Assembly (NCBI RefSeq): GCF_019343475.1 | Contig: NZ_CP072453.1 | Coordinates: 3,658,001-3,722,000, forward strand | Source of the DNA: Providencia sp. R33 | GTDB taxonomy: Bacteria > Pseudomonadota > Gammaproteobacteria > Enterobacterales > Enterobacteriaceae | Length of the DNA stretch: 64,000 nt | Direction: 5' to 3' | In this document: positions 1 through 8,261 of the stretch, in pieces | Layout of the letters: each line of letters opens with the position of its first letter | Position numbering within the stretch: position 1 is the first letter of the stretch | Position numbers and translations under genes: made by a program | Notes under the pieces: generated by a model | Seen by the model: only the letters and a program-made list of their open reading frames with translations | The model's database searches: none | Told to the model about the DNA's origin: nothing

Positions 1-351
1 TTGCCCTGCAAACAAATCAAGTAACCTAGACTTTAAGAGATCTGGCCCGCTCATCACATCCTCATAAAGAAATTGCTCCGAAAAAAAACGGCGAGCTAAC
101 TCACTAACAGCTTGTAGCTGTGTAAATTTGCAATGTCCCATCCCTTTGCATTGCATCAACCGCGCATAGTCTGCTTGAATCAATAGGTACAATGAACCAA
201 ACTCCTTAATCAACCGCTCAGCCAGCCTCAAAACGGGTTCTCCTTGGCTACCTGTTCGCAAAAAAATAGCCAACAATTCGGCATCTGAAAGCGTTGCCGC
301 ACCATAAGCAAGTAGCTTCTCTCTAGGCGGTAAGTTTTGGTATTCATTCAT
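1..351 (-). CDS. radC: RadC family protein, 5' part only (cut by window start)
   Basis: The minus strand encodes 117 residues from an ATG at 351 and runs off the window edge. The N-terminus begins MNEYQNLPPREKLLAYGAA and continues with the LSDAELLAIFLRTG segment typical of RadC, then a helix-hairpin-helix-like stretch (CKGMGHCKFTQLQAVSELARR). The C-terminal JAB/MPN metalloprotease-like domain lies outside the window. RadC is named for DNA repair, but that role is doubtful in E. coli and the molecular function is unclear. It is divergent from coaBC, as in other enterobacteria. Confidence 0.9.
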   Translation of the reverse strand, partial: MNEYQNLPPREKLLAYGAATLSDAELLAIFLRTGSQGEPVLRLAERLIKEFGSLYLLIQADYARLMQCKGMGHCKFTQLQAVSELARRFFSEQFLYEDVMSGPDLLKSRLLDLFAGQ

Positions 352-534
352 TATATCATTCGTCCCTGAATTCTCTCTCACCACTTTTATCGAGTTTTCA
401 GTGGAAAACAATTGTGTTCGTGAGGCTTTGCGTAGCGCTTCGCAAAAATAATAAGTTGATGCGAAATCGAGCGCTCCCCCTAAACGTGCAATGTGGTAAT
501 ATGCCGTTCATGTTGAGCAAAGTGGATAAAAATA

Positions 535-1746
535 ATGAATCAACTATCACTATTGGGTAAACAGATAGTTATTGGTATCAGTGGGGGCATCGCCGCCTAT
601 AAAATTCCAGAACTGACACGTCGCTTGCGTGACCAAGGCGCGATTGTTCGTGTCGTTATGACTCAAGGCGCAAAGGCCTTTATTACCCCTCTGACCTTGC
701 AAGCTGTTTCCGGTCACCCTGTTGCTGACGACTTATTAGATCCCGCCGCTGAAGCCGCAATGGGCCACATTGAGCTCGCAAAATGGGCTGACTTAATTAT
801 TTTAGCCCCAGCAACTGCGGATTTAATTGCTAGACTTAATGCAGGGATGGCAAATGACTTGCTTACCACAATATGCCTTGCCAGCGCAGCTCCCATTGCG
901 ATAGTGCCTGCAATGAACCAGCAAATGTACCGTGCACATGCAACACAAGATAATTTAACCAGATTGAAACAACGCCAATGTATAATTTGGGGGCCAGATG
1001 ACGGCAGTCAAGCTTGTGGTGATATTGGCCCTGGTCGCATGATTGATCCGCTCGAAATTGTTCGTTTGGCTGGTGAATATTTCAATCCTAAGCTAGATTT
1101 ACAAGGCATCAAACTGATGATCACCGCTGGTCCAACTCGTGAAGATTTAGACCCTGTGCGTTTTATCAGCAATCACAGCTCAGGAAAAATGGGGTTTGCT
1201 ATCGCACAAGCAGCAAGCCAACGAGGCGCTGATGTGACATTAATTTCAGGGCCAGTTAACCTCCCGACACCAATGGGTGTGAATCAAATAAATGTTATTA
1301 GCGGGTTAGATATGTATGAGCAAGTTCATCAATCTATCGCTGAACAAGATATTTTTATTGGCTGTGCTGCTGTTGCAGATTATCGAGCCAAAACTGTCGC
1401 TGAAAATAAAATTAAAAAACAAGGTGATGAGTTCACTATTACACTAGTGAAAAACCCAGATATTGTCGCTAGTGTCGGTGCTCTTACCAAAAATAGACCT
1501 TACGTTGTCGGATTTGCAGCTGAAACCCAAAATGTGGAAGAATATGCACGCCAAAAACGACAACAAAAACAATTAGATTTAATTTGTGCCAATGATGTTT
1601 CCCTTGCAGATAATGGGTTTAATAGCGATAACAACGCATTACACCTATTTGATGCCAATGGTGATACTCGGTTGCCACATAGCAGTAAAATTGAATTAAG
1701 CCACTATTTACTTGACGAGATACTTCAACGTTATGAAAAAAATTGA
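535..1746 (+). CDS. coaBC: Bifunctional phosphopantothenoylcysteine decarboxylase / phosphopantothenate-cysteine ligase
   Basis: Catalyses two consecutive steps of coenzyme A synthesis in the cytoplasm: CTP-dependent joining of cysteine to 4'-phosphopantothenate, then FMN-dependent decarboxylation. The protein has 403 residues, the usual length. The N-terminal flavoprotein (CoaC) domain shows GISGGIAAYK, the catalytic His at about residue 78 (MGHIEL) and Cys at about 161 (GSQACGDIGPGRM). The CoaB domain starts near residue 190, with ITAGPTRE, ISNHSSGKMG and a KIKK motif. The dut start lies inside its last codons, which implies translational coupling. The ribosome site before the ATG is weak. 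Confidence 0.97.
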   Translation: MNQLSLLGKQIVIGISGGIAAYKIPELTRRLRDQGAIVRVVMTQGAKAFITPLTLQAVSGHPVADDLLDPAAEAAMGHIELAKWADLIILAPATADLIARLNAGMANDLLTTICLASAAPIAIVPAMNQQMYRAHATQDNLTRLKQRQCIIWGPDDGSQACGDIGPGRMIDPLEIVRLAGEYFNPKLDLQGIKLMITAGPTREDLDPVRFISNHSSGKMGFAIAQAASQRGADVTLISGPVNLPTPMGVNQINVISGLDMYEQVHQSIAEQDIFIGCAAVADYRAKTVAENKIKKQGDEFTITLVKNPDIVASVGALTKNRPYVVGFAAETQNVEEYARQKRQQKQLDLICANDVSLADNGFNSDNNALHLFDANGDTRLPHSSKIELSHYLLDEILQRYEKN

Positions 1747-2188
1747 CCTAAAAATCCTTGATAGCCGTATCGGTAACGAATTTCCTTTGCCAACTTATGC
1801 AACAACAGGCTCCGCAGGCTTAGATTTGCGTGCTTGCCTTGATGCACCGATTGATTTAGCGCCAGGTCAAACCGAATTGATTCCAACAGGTTTGGCGATT
1901 CATATCGCTGATGAAAGTCTCGCTGCGGTTATTCTCCCTCGCTCAGGATTAGGCCATAAACACGGTGTTGTGCTTGGAAACCTTGTCGGTCTTATTGACT
2001 CCGATTATCAAGGTCAACTCATGGTTTCTGTTTGGAACCGTGGCGACAAAACTTTTACTGTAGAGCCGGGTGAACGTATGGCCCAAATGGTTTTTGTTCC
2101 TGTTGTTCAAGCTGAATTTAATATTGTTGATGACTTTGATGCAACAGAACGTGGTGCAGGCGGCTTTGGCCACTCAGGTCGCCAATAA
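1733..2188 (+). CDS. dut: dUTP diphosphatase (dUTPase)
   Basis: Hydrolyses dUTP to dUMP and pyrophosphate, which keeps uracil out of DNA and supplies dTMP synthesis. The homotrimeric dUTPase motifs are present: SAGLDLRA, PRSGLGHKHG, GLIDSDYQGQL, WNRG, PGERMAQMVF and the C-terminal glycine-rich RGAGGFGHSGR. I chose the ATG at 1733 (MKKIDLKIL), which gives 151 residues exactly as in E. coli. An in-frame TTG 21 bases upstream is open but would add an atypical extension. The gene overlaps the end of coaBC by 14 bases. Confidence 0.97.
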   Translation: MKKIDLKILDSRIGNEFPLPTYATTGSAGLDLRACLDAPIDLAPGQTELIPTGLAIHIADESLAAVILPRSGLGHKHGVVLGNLVGLIDSDYQGQLMVSVWNRGDKTFTVEPGERMAQMVFVPVVQAEFNIVDDFDATERGAGGFGHSGRQ

Positions 2189-2215
2189 ATAAAATATTCT
2201 GACATTTAATATGCT

Positions 2216-2246
2216 ATATAGAACCTACTTTAGGTTCTATATTTAT
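2216..2246 (+). terminator. Hairpin after dut
   Basis: A perfect 12-bp stem (2216-2227 with 2231-2242, ATATAGAACCTA) closes a 3-base loop directly after dut and is followed by a short T-rich stretch. It probably ends the coaBC-dut transcript before slmA. Confidence 0.6.
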
Positions 2247-2405
2247 GAATCAAAACAATCAGTCGCATATTACTGAACAGGAAAATTGTTCAAATTTTAC
2301 TTATACTCTCTACATTTTTAAATCTATTTTGCTCTGTAAGTCTCTTTACTAAGAGCAAAATTTTGGATAGTTTGTTTTGCTGTTTTAGCAGGGGTCTAAT
2401 TAGAC

Positions 2406-3005
2406 ATGGCAGAAAAAGCGACAACACAAAAACGTAACAGACGTGATGAGATCTTACAGGCTCTTGCGTTAATGTTAGAAAGTAGTGATGGTAGCCAACG
2501 CATTACGACTGCAAAACTTGCAGCCACCGTTGGTGTTTCAGAAGCAGCGTTATATCGTCATTTTCCCAGTAAAATGAAAATGTTTGATAGCCTTATTGGG
2601 TTTATCGAAGACTCACTGGTTTCGCGTATCAATCTGATTTTAAATGATGAAAAAGATACCATCATTAGAATTAAATTAATGTTAGCGTTAATTTTAGGAT
2701 TTTCAGAGAAAAACCCTGGCTTAACGCGTATAATGACAGGTCATGCGCTTATGTTTGAACAAGACAGGCTGCAAGACCGTATTAACCAATTGTTTGAGCG
2801 AATTGAATCTCAATTACGCCAAGTGTTAAAAGAGAAAAAAATACGCGATGGTCATGGCTTTGTGCATGATGAATCGCTACTGGCCTCTCAACTGCTCGCT
2901 TTTTGCGAAGGCATGCTATCACGCTTCGTACGTTCCGAATTTCGTTATCGACCGACTGTCGAGTTCGAAGCGCGCTGGCCTTTAATTTTAGCTCAGTTAC
3001 AATAA
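2406..3005 (+). CDS. slmA: Nucleoid occlusion factor SlmA (TetR family)
   Basis: DNA-bound inhibitor of FtsZ ring assembly that stops division over the nucleoid. The protein has 199 residues, one more than in E. coli. The N-terminal helix-turn-helix (about residues 30-50, TTAKLAATVGVSEAALYRHF) is followed by PSKMKMFDSLIGFIED, and the all-helical C-terminal domain ends in the typical FEARWPLILAQLQ. It sits between dut and pyrE as in other enterobacteria. No classical operator function is implied, because the family member binds dispersed chromosomal SlmA sites. Confidence 0.97.
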   Translation: MAEKATTQKRNRRDEILQALALMLESSDGSQRITTAKLAATVGVSEAALYRHFPSKMKMFDSLIGFIEDSLVSRINLILNDEKDTIIRIKLMLALILGFSEKNPGLTRIMTGHALMFEQDRLQDRINQLFERIESQLRQVLKEKKIRDGHGFVHDESLLASQLLAFCEGMLSRFVRSEFRYRPTVEFEARWPLILAQLQ

Positions 3006-3025
3006 CCAATTATTAGTACTACTCA

Positions 3026-3058
3026 CCCCGCCCGTTTTTTGGGCGAGGGGATTTTTTT
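3026..3058 (+). terminator. Rho-independent terminator of slmA
   Basis: A GC-rich stem (CCCCGCCC against GGGCGAGGGG, with a small bulge) has a T6 loop and is followed by seven T residues that run into the pyrE stop codon. The T-run is only on the plus strand, so it serves slmA. Confidence 0.85.
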
Positions 3059-3698
3059 AAATACCGTACTGCTCTCTATAAGCTTTCATCGCCACTAAGT
3101 GCGCTTCCATACCTTCTTGTTCAGAAAGATACGTAATCAAATCGCTCATCGTAATGATTGAATAGACTTTGCAGCTATAGTCACGCTCAACCTCTTGTAC
3201 AGCAGAGATTTCCCCTTTTCCTTTTTCTTGGCGGTCTAAACACAGTAAAACGCCATTCAGAGTCGCTTTTTGCTGCTTAATAATTTCCATCGATTCACGG
3301 ATTGCAGTACCTGCTGTGATCACATCATCAACGACAACAACACGTCCTTGCAGAGGGCTACCAACTAATACACCACCCTCACCATGATCTTTAGCTTCCT
3401 TACGGTTAAAGCAATATGGCATATCGATGTCATGGTGTTCAGCGAGAGCGACTGCCATGGTAGTTGCAATTGGAATACCTTTATAGGCAGGCCCAAAAAT
3501 TACATCACATTCAATTGCGCTCTCTTGCAGTGCTTGTGCATAAAAACGACCGACAAGTGCCAGATCACGTCCAGTATTAAATAACCCTGCATTAAAAAAG
3601 TAAGGGCTTTTGCGACCTGATTTCAGCGTAAACTCACCAAATTTCAGTACCTGTTTTTTCATGGCAAGTTCAATAAAATCGCGCTGATAGGCTTTCAT
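3057..3698 (-). CDS. pyrE: Orotate phosphoribosyltransferase
   Basis: Converts orotate and PRPP to orotidine 5'-monophosphate in de novo pyrimidine synthesis. The protein has 213 residues, the E. coli length. The PRPP-binding signature VVVDDVITAGTA lies at about residues 120-132. The catalytic loop includes FNRKEAKDHGEGG near residues 97-109. A strong ribosome site (GAGGAG) precedes the ATG at 3698. It is the second gene of rph-pyrE and is separated from rph by an attenuator hairpin. Confidence 0.98.
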   Translation of the reverse strand: MKAYQRDFIELAMKKQVLKFGEFTLKSGRKSPYFFNAGLFNTGRDLALVGRFYAQALQESAIECDVIFGPAYKGIPIATTMAVALAEHHDIDMPYCFNRKEAKDHGEGGVLVGSPLQGRVVVVDDVITAGTAIRESMEIIKQQKATLNGVLLCLDRQEKGKGEISAVQEVERDYSCKVYSIITMSDLITYLSEQEGMEAHLVAMKAYREQYGI

Positions 3699-3780
3699 TG
3701 GTCATTCTCCTCATTGATGACAATTATGTATATTTAATCTGTTATTTTGCTGACTACGTTATCTGCCATTTTGCAGACAT

Positions 3781-3805
3781 AAAAAAGGCGACTTTTCAGC
3801 CGCCT
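3781..3805 (-). terminator. pyrE transcriptional attenuator between rph and pyrE
   Basis: On the minus strand an 8-bp stem (AGGCGGCT with AGTCGCCT, including one G-U pair) is capped by GAAA and followed by a run of T. It starts about 14 bases after the rph stop codon. In E. coli the equivalent attenuator couples pyrE expression to UTP level through translation of rph. The same arrangement is visible here; the regulation itself is inferred. Confidence 0.85.
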
Positions 3806-3819
3806 ATTTAATCATTAAT

Positions 3820-4533
3820 TTATTTCAGCGCTTCTCGCTGAGCTTCAAAAATCGTATCGAGCCCTGTTTTGGCTAATGCCAATAGAGCCAACAACTCTTC
3901 ATGGCTAAACGGTTCGCCTTCTGCGGTGCCTTGCACTTCAATCATGCGGCCATCATCCATCATCACAACATTCATGTCCGTTTCAGCGGCAGAATCCTCA
4001 ACGTACTCAAGGTCGCAAAGGGCTTCTTGGTTCACAATTCCGACCGAAACTGCGGCAACCATAGACTTCAGAGGACTTTTCGCAATTTTCCCCTGAGCAA
4101 CCATATTATTCAGTGCGTCCACCAGTGCCACACATGCGCCTGAAATAGCCGCAGTACGTGTACCGCCATCGGCTTGGATAACATCACAATCCAACGTGAT
4201 GGTGAATTCACCCAATTTTTTCAAATCAACCGCTGCACGTAAAGAACGTGCTATCAAACGTTGGATTTCCATTGTGCGGCCAGTTTGCTTACCACGAGCA
4301 GCTTCACGTTGGTTACGTGAATTTGTTGCGCGCGGTAACATGCCGTACTCAGCGGTTACCCAACCTTGTCCTTGGCCTTTTAAGAAGCGAGGAACGCCCT
4401 CTTCTACCGTTGCATTGCATAACACCTTGGTGTCGCCAAACTCAATAAGAACAGAGCCTTCTGCGTGTTTTGTATAATTGCGCGTGATGGTAATCGGGCG
4501 CATTTGGTCCGCTTGTCTATCTGCTGGGCGCAT
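3820..4533 (-). CDS. rph: Ribonuclease PH
   Basis: Phosphate-dependent 3'-5' exoribonuclease that trims tRNA precursors. The 237-residue protein is full length and has the family landmarks TRNYTKHAEGSVL, RFLKGQGQGWVTAEYGMLP, GRTMEIQRLIARSLRA, TLDCDVIQADGGTRTAAISGA and DMNVVMMDDG. The frameshift known from E. coli K-12 rph is absent, so the enzyme should be active and translation can reach the pyrE attenuator. A GGAG ribosome site precedes the ATG. It is divergent from yicC. Confidence 0.97.
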   Translation of the reverse strand: MRPADRQADQMRPITITRNYTKHAEGSVLIEFGDTKVLCNATVEEGVPRFLKGQGQGWVTAEYGMLPRATNSRNQREAARGKQTGRTMEIQRLIARSLRAAVDLKKLGEFTITLDCDVIQADGGTRTAAISGACVALVDALNNMVAQGKIAKSPLKSMVAAVSVGIVNQEALCDLEYVEDSAAETDMNVVMMDDGRMIEVQGTAEGEPFSHEELLALLALAKTGLDTIFEAQREALK

Positions 4534-4655
4534 GGTGTTATCTCCGTTATCAACTCAAATTGGGACGCATTATACGTCCTTAAAACGATAATGCCTATCC
4601 TGTCATCTCTCATAGCGCTATAATCCCATTATCTTATCGATAATAGGAACGAATT

Positions 4656-5519
4656 ATGATCCGTAGTATGACCGCTTTTGCCCGCCGTGATATCAAGGGT
4701 GAATGGGGGAATGCGGCCTGGGAGCTGCGTTCCGTAAACCAACGTTATTTAGAAACGTATATCCGTTTACCTGAACAATTCAGAAGCCTTGAACCCGTTA
4801 TTCGCGAGCGTCTTCGTTCACGTTTAACTCGCGGAAAAGTGGAATGTAACCTGCGTTTTGAATTAGATGGTGCAAACCGTGGTGAATTAATTCTTAACGA
4901 ACAATTAGCGCGCCAATTAATTAGCGCAGCAAATTGGGTTAAAAATTACAGCCACGAAGGTGAAATCAACCCGTTAGAGATTTTACGTTGGCCGGGAGTC
5001 ATGTCGGCTGGCGAACAAGATTTAGACGCCATCAGCGAACAATTAATGGCCGGTTTAGATGAAACTATCGATGCCTTTATCCAGAGCCGCGAAGCCGAAG
5101 GGGCTTCATTGCATGCTTTAATCGAGCAGCGCCTTGATGGTGTTCTCGTTGAAGTGGCTAAAGTGCGTAAACATATGCCTGAAATTCTGCAATGGCAGCG
5201 TGACCGCCTGCAAAGTAAGCTCGAAGAAGCTGAAATTCAAGTAGACAATAACCGTTTAGAGCAAGAGCTAATTTTGCTTGCCCAACGTGTTGATGTTGCT
5301 GAGGAATTAGATAGATTAGAGGCGCACGTTAAAGAAACGCGTAATATTTTGAAGAAAAAAGAAGCCAATGGCCGCCGCCTTGACTTTATGATGCAAGAAT
5401 TTAACCGTGAATCGAATACATTAGCGTCAAAATCGATTAACAGTGAAGTAACGACTTCTGCCGTTGAACTGAAAGTATTAATCGAACAAATGAGAGAACA
5501 GATTCAGAATATTGAATAA
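4656..5519 (+). CDS. yicC: YicC family endoribonuclease
   Basis: The protein has 287 residues and the family's conserved start MIRSMTAFARRD, with an N-terminal YicC domain and a C-terminal DUF1732 domain ending in EFNRESNTLASKSINSEVT. E. coli YicC has been linked to RNA decay, including the RyhB small RNA, and homologs are endoribonucleases. A clear ribosome site (TAGGAAC) precedes the ATG. It keeps its usual position opposite rph and before dinD. Confidence 0.93.
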   Translation: MIRSMTAFARRDIKGEWGNAAWELRSVNQRYLETYIRLPEQFRSLEPVIRERLRSRLTRGKVECNLRFELDGANRGELILNEQLARQLISAANWVKNYSHEGEINPLEILRWPGVMSAGEQDLDAISEQLMAGLDETIDAFIQSREAEGASLHALIEQRLDGVLVEVAKVRKHMPEILQWQRDRLQSKLEEAEIQVDNNRLEQELILLAQRVDVAEELDRLEAHVKETRNILKKKEANGRRLDFMMQEFNRESNTLASKSINSEVTTSAVELKVLIEQMREQIQNIE

Positions 5520-5543
5520 TATCTCTGACAGTAATGCATGAAT

Positions 5544-5579
5544 AAGCCAATTAATACTCTGTATAAATTGGCTTTTTTT
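5544..5579 (+). terminator. Rho-independent terminator of yicC
   Basis: A perfect 9-bp stem AAGCCAATT (5544-5552) pairs with AATTGGCTT (5566-5574) and runs into a T-tract ending at 5579. Confidence 0.85.
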
Positions 5580-5759
5580 ATTTTCCTAAAATCACCAAAT
5601 AACCTGAAATAGGTAGCAAAACCCTCAATTTTGGAATGAAAATCGCATAAACCGCCTTAACATTGCTATTTTTTGAAAACCCCTAGGCACTCAAATAATC
5701 TCCACGGTAAACTATCTTTCTTCCCCAAAAAATCACTTACTCAAAAATTGGAGCGTAAA

Positions 5760-6587
5760 ATGGTACCGCAACAACCTTTTGAAGATATTAGAAAAACAGA
5801 TAATTCAGGTAATGAATACTGGTCAGCGAGAGAACTCGCTCCCTTACTCGATTATAAAGAATGGCGTAACTTTCAAAGAGTTCTCAATAAAGCAATACAA
5901 GCTTGTGAAGCTAGTCATCAAGCCCCCTCAGACCATTTTGTTAGCATCAACAAAATGGTCACTTTAGGCTCTGGAGCACAACGTGAATTAGATGATATTA
6001 ATCTCTCACGTTACGCCTGCTACCTTGTCGTTCAAAATGGCGATCCGAGTAAACCCGTCATTGCAGCTGGGCAAACCTATTTTGCACTGCAAACAAGGCG
6101 CCAAGAGCTCAACGATAACGCTTCATTTAAACAATTAAAGGAGGATGAAAAACGGTTATTTTTACGTAATGAACTGAAAGAACACAATAAACTTCTTGTA
6201 GAAACAGCCCAACAAGCAGGGGTCTCAACAGGCATCGATTTTGCTGTTTTTCAAAATCATGGTTATCGCGGGTTGTATGGTGGGCTTGACCAAAAAGGCA
6301 TTCACCAACAGAAAGGTTTAAAAAAATCACAGAAAATACTCGACCATATGGGTTCAACAGAGCTTGCTGCTAACTTGTTTAGAGCCACTCAAACTGATGA
6401 AAAGCTCAAACGAGATAACATTCAAAGTAAAACAGAAGCGAATAAAACTCACTTTGAAGTAGGCCAAAAAGTAAGAGAGACGATTCAAGAGCTTGGCGGT
6501 ACCATGCCAGAGAATTTACCAACGCCACAAAAAAGCATAAGGCAGCTTGAGCAAACAGAGGTGAAAAAAAAGAAAATTGACAAATAA
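5760..6587 (+). CDS. dinD: DNA damage-inducible protein D
   Basis: Homolog of E. coli DinD, a RecA-interacting SOS protein that inhibits RecA-mediated strand exchange in vitro. It contains the segments YACYLVVQNGDPSKPVIAAG, FFALQTRRQEL-like TYFALQTRRQEL, and HMGSTELAANLFRATQT. I chose the ATG at 5760 (MVPQQPFEDIRK), because a GGAG site lies just upstream and alignment with E. coli starts there. This gives 275 residues; an upstream in-frame extension to 5673 is open but not conserved. No LexA box is visible upstream. The lysine-rich tail (KKKKIDK) is normal for the family. Confidence 0.93.
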   Translation: MVPQQPFEDIRKTDNSGNEYWSARELAPLLDYKEWRNFQRVLNKAIQACEASHQAPSDHFVSINKMVTLGSGAQRELDDINLSRYACYLVVQNGDPSKPVIAAGQTYFALQTRRQELNDNASFKQLKEDEKRLFLRNELKEHNKLLVETAQQAGVSTGIDFAVFQNHGYRGLYGGLDQKGIHQQKGLKKSQKILDHMGSTELAANLFRATQTDEKLKRDNIQSKTEANKTHFEVGQKVRETIQELGGTMPENLPTPQKSIRQLEQTEVKKKKIDK

Positions 6588-6594
6588 CACCTAT

Positions 6595-6632
6595 GTTAAC
6601 TCTAGAAACGTCTGCGTATTTCTAGAGTTAAC
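6595..6632 (+). terminator. Perfect 14-bp inverted repeat after dinD
   Basis: GTTAACTCTAGAAA (6595-6608) pairs perfectly with 6619-6632 across a 10-base loop, seven bases after the dinD stop. No T-run follows, so it may be an RNA 3'-end stabiliser or a protein-binding palindrome rather than a classical terminator. Confidence 0.5.
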
Positions 6633-6765
6633 GACTTTCTGCTGCGATAAGTGCCTAATTCCCCTATCTTGCCAATAAAAATAACTCATTGATTAATAAA
6701 AATTAATTTACATTAATTATTTTTCTATTGAAAAACATGAGCTCGCTCATAAATTCACCAAATGT

Positions 6766-6781
6766 TTTGATTCCAATCACA
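6766..6781. promoter_or_regulatory. CRP-like site upstream of the MFS operon
   Basis: TTTGA-N6-TCACA matches 9 of 10 core bases of the CRP consensus TGTGA-N6-TCACA. It lies about 125 bases before the transporter start, as expected for a catabolic operon. Binding is inferred. Confidence 0.4.
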
Positions 6782-6831
6782 GATAACAAAACAGATCTTT
6801 GACAGAACAATAACCCGTTATTAACATCCAT

Positions 6832-6843
6832 CTTGTATACAAG
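6832..6843. promoter_or_regulatory. Putative GntR/FCD operator, copy 1
   Basis: The perfect 12-bp palindrome CTTGTATACAAG lies 63 bases before the transporter gene. TTGTATACAA-type palindromes are typical operators of FCD-type GntR regulators. A near copy (CTTGTATACCAG) precedes the GntR gene at the far end of the cluster. Confidence 0.6.
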
Positions 6844-6906
6844 TTGAATTCAATATAAATACAACAAAATTAATTACCTCTACAGACCAATAAAAAAGGT
6901 AAGACT

Positions 6907-8217
6907 ATGTCATACAAAGACTCTGTGATAGTACCTACAGCGAAGGACTCACCAGGGCGTTTACGCTGGGGATTAGCAGCAATATTTTTTATTATCGGTT
7001 TAATTGCCTATATGGATCGCGCCAATATTTCCATTGTTGCGGAACATATGATGACCGATTTAGGCATGAGTAAGGTTCAATTTGGTTTTTTAGGCGCATT
7101 ATTTTCTTTAGGTTATGCATTAGCGCAAATACCAAGTGGAATATTAGCGGAACGCTTTGGTAGTCGATTAATAGCAACAATAAGCTTATATATTTGGTCT
7201 GCATTTACCATTCTAACGGTGGTTGCACCAACTTATATCTGGCTATGTATCGTGCGTTTTCTCTTTGGTGTTGGTGAAGCGCCGTTATATCCTTCAAATG
7301 CGGTTTTTAATACTTGGTGGTTCCGCCAAAATGAAAAAGCCAGAGCAGCAAGCTTCTTATTAGCGGGTTCTTATTTCGGCCCTGTCATCGCGCCAACTCT
7401 CACAGTTTTCATCATGATTTCTTTTGGTTGGCACGCCGTTTTCTACATCTTTGGGGTCATTGGTATTTTAATTGGATTGATCTGGTACTTCTGTGCTCGA
7501 AACAAACCTGAACAGCACCCTAAAATCTCACAAAGCGAAATCGCCTTTATACAAAGTGGCCGAACAATCAGTGAAAATGGTGGTGAGGATGTCAAAGCAC
7601 CATGGCGTAAGTTCATGAAAGAACGTCCGTTTTGGGCCGTTGGATTTCAATACTTTTTTGTCGCCTATATGACCACGTTATTCATGATTTGGTTACCAAC
7701 TTACCTGCAAGAAGCACGCGGATTTTCACTAACACAAATGGGTGTTGCGGCAAGTTTCCCATGGTTAGCCATTTGTATTGCCGTACTGACTGCGGGTTCA
7801 GTATCTGACTGGCTACTCAACAAAGGTTACTCCCAATTAGTCGCAAGGGGCTACATCGCTATTACAGGTTTCATCCTATTTATCGTGGGAATTTGTGGCG
7901 CAGCCCAAACGGAAAGCGCCGTTGCAAGTGTCGCATGGCTCACCCTTGCTCTTGGCTCTTTAGGCCTGCCCGTTGTGACATCTTGGGCAATCGCCGCGGA
8001 TAAGGGACGCCAATACGCGGGCTCAGTAAGCGGATGGATGAACCTGTGGGGTAATTTAGGAGGTGTCATCTCCCCAATTTTATGTGGTTGGCTGGCTCAA
8101 CACTTTGGCTGGACAGTCGCCTTACTTTTCAATGTGATACCTATTAGTTTAGCGATTATTTGCTGGTTCTTCATTCAACCTGACAAGCCTCTTGCGGCTG
8201 CTGTAGAGCAAAATTAG
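6907..8217 (+). CDS. MFS transporter, anion:cation symporter family
   Basis: A 436-residue inner-membrane protein with about 12 predicted membrane segments. The start region IFFIIGLIAYMDRANISIV and the loop GILAERFGSR are typical of the ACS family (hexuronate, glucarate and related organic anion uptake). GVGEAPLYPSNAVFNTWW corresponds to the conserved GEAPxFP motif of GudP/ExuT-like members. It is the first gene of a unit with an RraA-like protein and an amidase, so the substrate is probably an organic acid or amide. The substrate cannot be named from sequence. Confidence 0.88.
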   Translation: MSYKDSVIVPTAKDSPGRLRWGLAAIFFIIGLIAYMDRANISIVAEHMMTDLGMSKVQFGFLGALFSLGYALAQIPSGILAERFGSRLIATISLYIWSAFTILTVVAPTYIWLCIVRFLFGVGEAPLYPSNAVFNTWWFRQNEKARAASFLLAGSYFGPVIAPTLTVFIMISFGWHAVFYIFGVIGILIGLIWYFCARNKPEQHPKISQSEIAFIQSGRTISENGGEDVKAPWRKFMKERPFWAVGFQYFFVAYMTTLFMIWLPTYLQEARGFSLTQMGVAASFPWLAICIAVLTAGSVSDWLLNKGYSQLVARGYIAITGFILFIVGICGAAQTESAVASVAWLTLALGSLGLPVVTSWAIAADKGRQYAGSVSGWMNLWGNLGGVISPILCGWLAQHFGWTVALLFNVIPISLAIICWFFIQPDKPLAAAVEQN

Positions 8218-8261
8218 TTTTACTCACACTCTCTAAATAATATAACGAATAAAGGTGCCCT

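Larger units (their letters stand above)
6588..6906. other. Intergenic region between dinD and the MFS gene
   Basis: No coding region is seen in these 319 bases. The region holds a perfect hairpin after dinD (6595-6632), a CRP-like sequence (6766-6781), and the palindrome CTTGTATACAAG (6832-6843) that recurs before the GntR gene. The rest is AT-rich and presumably carries the promoter of the transporter operon. Confidence 0.7.
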
